From Robertmurraya andreesenii (GTDB lineage: Bacteria; Bacillota; Bacilli; Bacillales; Cytobacillaceae): a stretch of DNA of 64,000 nt. A model generated the notes under the pieces. The model did not search any database, had not been told where the DNA came from, and worked only from the letters and a program-made list of their open reading frames with translations. Each line of letters begins with the position of its first letter. Within the stretch, counting starts at the first letter, position 1. The stretch spans positions 124,001 through 188,000 of the forward strand of contig NZ_JAUSTU010000005.1 in assembly GCF_030813005.1 (NCBI RefSeq), read 5' to 3'. The translations under genes and the position numbers were made by a program. Below are positions 60,192 through 64,000 of this stretch, one piece after another.

Positions 60192-60602
60192 CTAGTCTCC
60201 GTTTCTAGTCTCCATTATCTCTCGCCATGATAGGTCCCCACGCTCTAAGCCCTTAATGATAACCTCTGCTGTCCCCATATTTGTCGCAAGGGGAACAGAA
60301 TATACATCACTGAGACGAATTAATGCTGATACATCCGGTTCATGGGGCTGTGCTGTGAGAGGATCGCGGAAAAATAGAACAACATCCATCTCATTTTTGG
60401 CAATCATCGCACCGATTTGTTGATCTCCGCCGAGAGGACCCGATTGAAAGCGAGTCACCTTAAGCGCTGTTGCCTCCATAATCCTGGCACCAGTTGTCCC
60501 TGTTGCAAAAAGAGAATGCTCTTTGAGAATATTTTCATAGGCGGTTACAAAGCGGACCATATCATCTTTTTTCTTATCATGAGCAATTAATGCAATCTTC
60601 AT
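60192..60602 (-). CDS. mgsA: Methylglyoxal synthase
   Basis: A 136-residue enzyme converting dihydroxyacetone phosphate to methylglyoxal and phosphate. Phosphate-binding and catalytic segments are visible: HDKKKDDMV near the start, ATGTTGARI (about 34-42), SGPLGGDQQIGA with the catalytic Asp, and FFRDPLTAQPHEPD. ATG at 60602 follows GAGGATAAG. In B. subtilis it shares the operon with bacillithiol genes, fitting since bacillithiol detoxifies methylglyoxal. Gap to dapB is 20 bp. Confidence 0.95.
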   Translation of the reverse strand: MKIALIAHDKKKDDMVRFVTAYENILKEHSLFATGTTGARIMEATALKVTRFQSGPLGGDQQIGAMIAKNEMDVVLFFRDPLTAQPHEPDVSALIRLSDVYSVPLATNMGTAEVIIKGLERGDLSWREIMETRNGD

Positions 60603-60622
60603 CTTATCCTCTCATTTCTTAT

Positions 60623-61423
60623 CTACTCGATAATGTTTTCAAGCCCGTATACAAAAACATCCATTTTCATGACGGTATCAACAGCAAGCTTGACCCCTGA
60701 CATAAACGAAGCGCGGTTATAGGAATCATGCCTAATGGTTAAGGTCTGCCCGTCTGCACCAAACATGACCTGTTGATGCGCAATGAGGCCTGGAAGTCTA
60801 ACGGAATGAATATGCATTCCCTCATAATCAGCGCCTCTTGCCCCAGCGATTGTTTCCTTTTCATTTGGATGGCCTTGTGTTTTCTTCTCTCTTACTTCTG
60901 CGATCATCTGGGCGGTTTTCACTGCCGTACCTGAAGGAGCATCAAGCTTTCCATCATGATGCAGTTCAATGATTTCGACATCATTGAAGTACTTTCCAGC
61001 CATTTGCGCAAATTTCATCATCAAGACCGCTCCAATCGCAAAATTAGGTGCGATGATACAGCCTAGTTCTTTTTCATGGCAAATCTGTTCAAGCTCTTGT
61101 AAGTCCTCTTTCTTAAAACCGGTTGTTCCTACGACTGGACGTACCCCATGGAGCAAGGCTGTTCTCGTATGATGCATTCCCACCTCTGGTGTTGTTAGAT
61201 CAATGAGGACATCCGCTTGAACTGTATGTAAGCATGCTTCAATATTTCCAAACACAGGAATATGTATATGCTGAAACCCTTCGATGTCACTAAGTTGCTT
61301 CCCATCGTATTTGTAATCGATGGCTCCCACTAATTCATACTCATCCGTTCTTTCAACAAGCTGCACAGCTTCTCGGCCCATTCTTCCTCTTGGACCGGCA
61401 ATAATTACCCTTACCTTAGTCAT
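60623..61423 (-). CDS. dapB: 4-hydroxy-tetrahydrodipicolinate reductase
   Basis: A 266-residue NAD(P)H-dependent reductase of the lysine/diaminopimelate pathway, which also supplies dipicolinate in spores. The nucleotide site GPRGRMGREAV (about 10-20), the catalytic ELHHDGKLDAPSGTA (His pair and Lys, about 152-166) and the final tetramer region are clear. ATG at 61423 follows AAGGAG at eight bases, inside the 5-bp gap from ypjD. Second gene of the operon. Confidence 0.95.
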   Translation of the reverse strand: MTKVRVIIAGPRGRMGREAVQLVERTDEYELVGAIDYKYDGKQLSDIEGFQHIHIPVFGNIEACLHTVQADVLIDLTTPEVGMHHTRTALLHGVRPVVGTTGFKKEDLQELEQICHEKELGCIIAPNFAIGAVLMMKFAQMAGKYFNDVEIIELHHDGKLDAPSGTAVKTAQMIAEVREKKTQGHPNEKETIAGARGADYEGMHIHSVRLPGLIAHQQVMFGADGQTLTIRHDSYNRASFMSGVKLAVDTVMKMDVFVYGLENIIE

Positions 61424-61428
61424 TCTGT

Positions 61429-61761
61429 TCACTCCTTAATCCTTGTCCAACGATCTTTATCTCTTGTCTTAAATTTAGTCATTACCCGGTCATGGGCCTG
61501 CTCCAAATCAATATTTAATGAATTGGCAAAGCAGGTTAATACAAATAGAACATCCCCTAGCTCTTCCTCGATCGTTTTTTCATCCTCTGTCGCTTTCTTT
61601 GGCTTTTCTCCATAATAATGATTGACTTCCCGTGCTAATTCCCCCAATTCCTCCGTCATTCTCGCCATCAAAGCGAGAGGACTGAAGTACCCTTCCTTGA
61701 ACTGAGAAATATATTCATGAACTTCTGCTTGAAGCTCCTTTACTGTCTTTTCTTTCTCCAA
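61429..61761 (-). CDS. ypjD: MazG-like nucleotide pyrophosphohydrolase YpjD
   Basis: A 110-residue all-helical NTP pyrophosphohydrolase. TTG at 61761 follows GAGGTGACAAAA and gives the same length as B. subtilis YpjD; the 15 open codons upstream lack a ribosome site. The metal-binding acidic residues lie in EELGELAREV and EEELGDVLFVL (E-x-x-E and E-x-x-D). It may clean non-canonical nucleotides. It is the first gene of the ypjD-to-birA operon, behind a good sigma-A promoter. Confidence 0.92.
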   Translation of the reverse strand: MEKEKTVKELQAEVHEYISQFKEGYFSPLALMARMTEELGELAREVNHYYGEKPKKATEDEKTIEEELGDVLFVLTCFANSLNIDLEQAHDRVMTKFKTRDKDRWTRIKE

Positions 61762-61795
61762 TTTTGTCACCTCTTGTCTTACACTATTAAAATTA

Positions 61796-61824
61796 ATTCT
61801 AGACAATATAGAATCTCATTACAA
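61796..61824 (-). promoter_or_regulatory. Sigma-A promoter of the ypjD-dapB-mgsA-bsh-cca-birA operon
   Basis: On the minus strand TTGTAA (61824-61819), a 17-bp spacer and TAGAAT (61801-61796). It lies about 35 bp before the TTG start of ypjD. Confidence 0.65.
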
Positions 61825-61991
61825 ATATTTTTTCTTTTATAGAGTGAAAGCAATGGGAATTTCTATTAATTTCTTGATTCAAACAGCTACAACATGATAG
61901 AAAAATCCATTCTTTGTTGCCATTCCCAGTTTGTTCACTTATAATTAAAGCGTTTTAAAGGTGTTAAGAATTTGAAAGAGAGGAAATGTCT

Positions 61992-62864
61992 ATGCTCTTT
62001 GGACTTAAAATAAAGAACACCCTTTTCATATTGCTCGGTTCGGCGATTTTTTCCTTTGGGATTGTTCATTTTAATATGCAAAACAATCTCGCTGAAGGTG
62101 GTTTTACAGGGATCACATTACTGCTTTATTTTCTCTTTAAGATCGATCCGTCCTATACAAACCTTCTATTGAATATCCCTGTCTTTTTTATAGGCTGGAA
62201 GCTGCTTGGAAGAAATGTCTTCTTGTACACGTTAATCGGGACGGTGAGTGTGTCGATTTTTCTTTGGCTCTTCCAGCGCTATCAATTCGATATTCCGCTG
62301 AACGATGATATGACTCTTGCAGCGCTCTTTGCCGGTGTTTTTATCGGAATCGGACTTGGAATTATCTTTCGGTTTGGTGGAACAACCGGTGGTGTCGACA
62401 TTATTGCAAGGCTCGGACAAAAGTATTTGGGCTGGAGCATGGGAAAGACAATGTTTATGTTTGATTTTATCGTCATCACCCTTTCGCTAATTTTTTACTT
62501 ATCCTATCGGGAAGCGATGTATACATTGGTTGCAGTGTTCGTCGGGGCAAGAGTGATTGACTTTATGCAAGAAGGAGCGTATTCCGCACGGGGAGCAATG
62601 ATCATCTCGGAAAAAAGCGATGAAATCTCTGCCAAAATTATGGAGGAGATGGACCGTGGGGTAACCGCTTTGAAAGGGCATGGCTCCTTCACAAAGCAGG
62701 AAAAGGATGTCCTCTACTGTGTGGTCGGGAGAAATGAGATGGTTCGATTAAAAAACCTTGTGACATCGGTTGATCCCCATGCATTTGTATCCGTCAGCGT
62801 CGTTCATGATGTTCTTGGGGAAGGCTTTACATTAGATGAAAATAAAAGGCCAATTGAAAGATAA
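61992..62864 (+). CDS. ypjC: YitT family membrane protein YpjC
   Basis: A 290-residue integral membrane protein with five or six helices in the first 180 residues and a C-terminal soluble DUF2179 domain (about 205-285, GATALKGHGSFT-like: RGVTALKGHGSFTKQEKDVL). ATG at 61992 is better spaced from AGAGAGG than the ATG six bases earlier, and gives the B. subtilis YpjC length. YitT proteins are widespread in Firmicutes, with unknown transport or signalling role. Divergent from ypjD, as in B. subtilis. Confidence 0.9.
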   Translation: MLFGLKIKNTLFILLGSAIFSFGIVHFNMQNNLAEGGFTGITLLLYFLFKIDPSYTNLLLNIPVFFIGWKLLGRNVFLYTLIGTVSVSIFLWLFQRYQFDIPLNDDMTLAALFAGVFIGIGLGIIFRFGGTTGGVDIIARLGQKYLGWSMGKTMFMFDFIVITLSLIFYLSYREAMYTLVAVFVGARVIDFMQEGAYSARGAMIISEKSDEISAKIMEEMDRGVTALKGHGSFTKQEKDVLYCVVGRNEMVRLKNLVTSVDPHAFVSVSVVHDVLGEGFTLDENKRPIER

Positions 62865-62871
62865 TACGTAG

Positions 62872-62914
62872 GAATTAGAAAAAGACAGCCGGTCTGGCTG
62901 TCTTTTTCTAATTC
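62872..62914. terminator. Bidirectional terminator with a 19-bp perfect stem
   Basis: GAATTAGAAAAAGACAGCC (62872-62890) is perfectly complementary to the segment 62896-62914 around a five-base loop. It serves ypjC and the convergent metallopeptidase gene. Confidence 0.92.
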
Positions 62915-63589
62915 CTATTCGTCTCTTTGCATTCCGGTAAAGATCAATACAAGTCGAAGCAATTCTAGCACTGCTACGGCCGCAGCTGCGACATATGTTA
63001 GGGCTGCTGCACTCAGTACCTTCTTCGTTTGCCGCTCTTCATCATTACGGATGATACCTAGGGATACAACCTGATCCATCGCCCGATTAGATGCATTAAA
63101 CTCAACCGGGAGTGTAACGAGTTGGAATAGTACGGCTGCAGCCATGAAAATAATCCCGAGCAGGAGCAATCCACTTAACTGTGCAAGAAGACCAACCATA
63201 ATGAGAATCCAGGATAAATTTGAACCAATATTTGCAACAGGAACTAATGCGTGGCGAAATCGAAGGGCTGCATAGTCCTCTTGGTCCTGTATGGCATGTC
63301 CGACCTCATGCGCCGCAATCGCAGCAGCTGCTAATGAATGTCCGTGGTAGTTAGCTGAAGATAAGCGGACGGTCTTTGATCTTGGATCATAATGATCGGT
63401 TAATTGTCCGCGTGTTTCCACTACATCAACATGATACAATCCATTTGAATCAAGTATTCTTCTCGCCACCTCCGCACCACGCATATGGGAAGAGGAAGCG
63501 ATTCGGGAATATTTGGAGTAGGCCCCTTTCACCTTGAGCTGAGCCAGGATTGGAATCAAAACGATGAAAGCAAAATAAATCAGAAACAT
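62915..63589 (-). CDS. Membrane zinc metallopeptidase, YugP family
   Basis: A 224-residue membrane protease of the neutral zinc peptidase 2 family. An N-terminal helix (1-17) precedes the soluble part with the zinc motif AAHEVGHAIQD near residue 92. Two or three helices follow (about 120-145, 145-165, 195-220). The conserved YDPRSKTVRLS segment before the zinc motif is clear. ATG at 63589 lies 12 bases after GGAGG. B. subtilis has YugP at another locus, so this copy between ypjC and ypjB looks like a different arrangement. Substrate unknown. Confidence 0.88.
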   Translation of the reverse strand: MFLIYFAFIVLIPILAQLKVKGAYSKYSRIASSSHMRGAEVARRILDSNGLYHVDVVETRGQLTDHYDPRSKTVRLSSANYHGHSLAAAAIAAHEVGHAIQDQEDYAALRFRHALVPVANIGSNLSWILIMVGLLAQLSGLLLLGIIFMAAAVLFQLVTLPVEFNASNRAMDQVVSLGIIRNDEERQTKKVLSAAALTYVAAAAVAVLELLRLVLIFTGMQRDE

Positions 63590-63673
63590 GTTTTCTCAGT
63601 TCCTCCATTACAATGTTGTTATGTATATTCTAGTAATCGTTAATATAGGAGTCAACCAAAAAGCATCTATCCA

Positions 63674-64000
63674 TTACATTCGTTTCTTCTCTCTTTCCTT
63701 TTCCTTTTCTCCCTTATACTTTTTCCATCCGACATAGGATAATGTAACGATGATGATACTGCCAGTTGTAATGATCACCCACCAAAGGGAAGGATCTGCT
63801 TCATCCTCAGAGGTTTGATCGAATAAATCCCTTAGATCCTGCTCCAATGCCTCTAATTCGATTTGGCTCGTCTGATCAGATAGAATCTGTGGTCGATATT
63901 CATCGATAAATTGAATGCGCGCATCAATTTTTTGTACCGTTTGAACTGGGGCATTTAGCTTCATACTCGGATAGATCATCTCATAAAGGGATAAGAAAGA
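63674..64000 (-). CDS. ypjB: Sporulation protein YpjB (C-terminal part, cut by window edge)
   Basis: The last 108 codons of a gene entering from the right edge on the minus strand; the frame is open to base 64000, so no start is present. The visible part is a charged helical region (QTVQKIDARIQFIDEYRPQI), an acidic linker, one membrane helix (SLWWVIITTGSIIIVTLSYVGW) and a strongly basic tail (KKYKGEKEKEREKKRM). This matches the C-terminus of YpjB, a mother-cell sporulation protein of unknown role. Position after ypjC agrees with B. subtilis. Confidence 0.82.
   Translation of the reverse strand, partial: SFLSLYEMIYPSMKLNAPVQTVQKIDARIQFIDEYRPQILSDQTSQIELEALEQDLRDLFDQTSEDEADPSLWWVIITTGSIIIVTLSYVGWKKYKGEKEKEREKKRM

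Noticed and set aside
1..64000. tRNA genes, rRNA genes, CRISPR arrays, insertion sequences and prophage genes
   Set aside because: I looked for tRNA-like arms, direct spaced repeats, transposase or integrase motifs and phage structural genes and saw none.

Overview
The window is chromosomal DNA from an endospore-forming, low-to-moderate GC member of the Bacillaceae, related to but distinct from Bacillus subtilis. Spore genes (sspL, sspM, cotD, ypjB), bacillithiol genes (bshA, bshB1) and RNase P RNA of the Bacillus type support this. Much of the gene order matches the yp region of B. subtilis: ypeQ-ypeP-ypdQ-sspL-ypcP-dynA-bpsB-bpsA, ypwA-ypvA-yptA-ypsC, rnpB-gpsB-ypsA-cotD-mrfB-mrfA, yppG-yppF-yppE-sspM-yppC-recU-ponA, ypoC-nth-dnaD-asnS-aspB-ypmB-dinG, and panDCB-birA-cca-bshA-bshB1-mgsA-dapB-ypjD-ypjC-ypjB. 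I cannot name the genus from the sequence alone.

Layout. 1-5.5 kb: AIM24 (cut by the window edge), mntR, topB, an M20 amidohydrolase and an HD-GYP phosphodiesterase. 5.7-15.7 kb: cold-shock protein, two RNase H-fold proteins, a drug/metabolite transporter, sspL, a 5'-3' exonuclease, the double-headed dynamin DynA and a type III polyketide synthase/methyltransferase pair. 15.9-26.8 kb is an accessory block: a lone CheX, a small zinc-ribbon protein, a 75-residue CxxC protein, a three-subunit ba3-type cytochrome oxidase, an EamA transporter, then (after the conserved ypwA) divergent DUF2249 genes with a polytopic histidine-containing membrane protein and a MIP18-family (DUF59) protein. 27-36 kb: RNA methyltransferase, PAS-GGDEF-EAL protein, rnpB, gpsB, ypsA, cotD and the mitomycin-repair pair mrfAB. 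36-38.3 kb: a Crp/Fnr regulator convergent with a short hybrid-cluster protein (hcp). 38.4-54 kb: small heat-shock protein, ypp genes, recU-ponA, nth-dnaD, asnS-aspB and dinG. 54-64 kb: pantothenate operon with a structured leader, then the long ypjD-dapB-mgsA-bshB1-bshA-cca-birA operon, ypjC, a zinc metallopeptidase and partial ypjB.

The main discovery is regulatory. Five palindromes of the form TGTGA-N6-TCACA (four close matches and one with a single extra mismatch) lie before the 75-residue gene, the ba3 oxidase operon, both arms of the divergent DUF2249 locus, and hcp. In all five, a -10-like hexamer is centred exactly 32 bp from the palindrome centre, the geometry of a class II Crp/Fnr-activated promoter. 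The Crp/Fnr gene next to hcp carries RETVSR in its recognition helix, which suits TGTGA half-sites, and has no Fe-S cysteine cluster. This points to a compact low-oxygen or nitrogen-oxide-responsive regulon joining a high-affinity oxidase, Hcp and a little-characterised DUF2249/membrane-protein/DUF59 module. Also notable are a 69-bp palindrome between dnaD and nth, a candidate pan RNA with attenuator before panB, and several very small genes.
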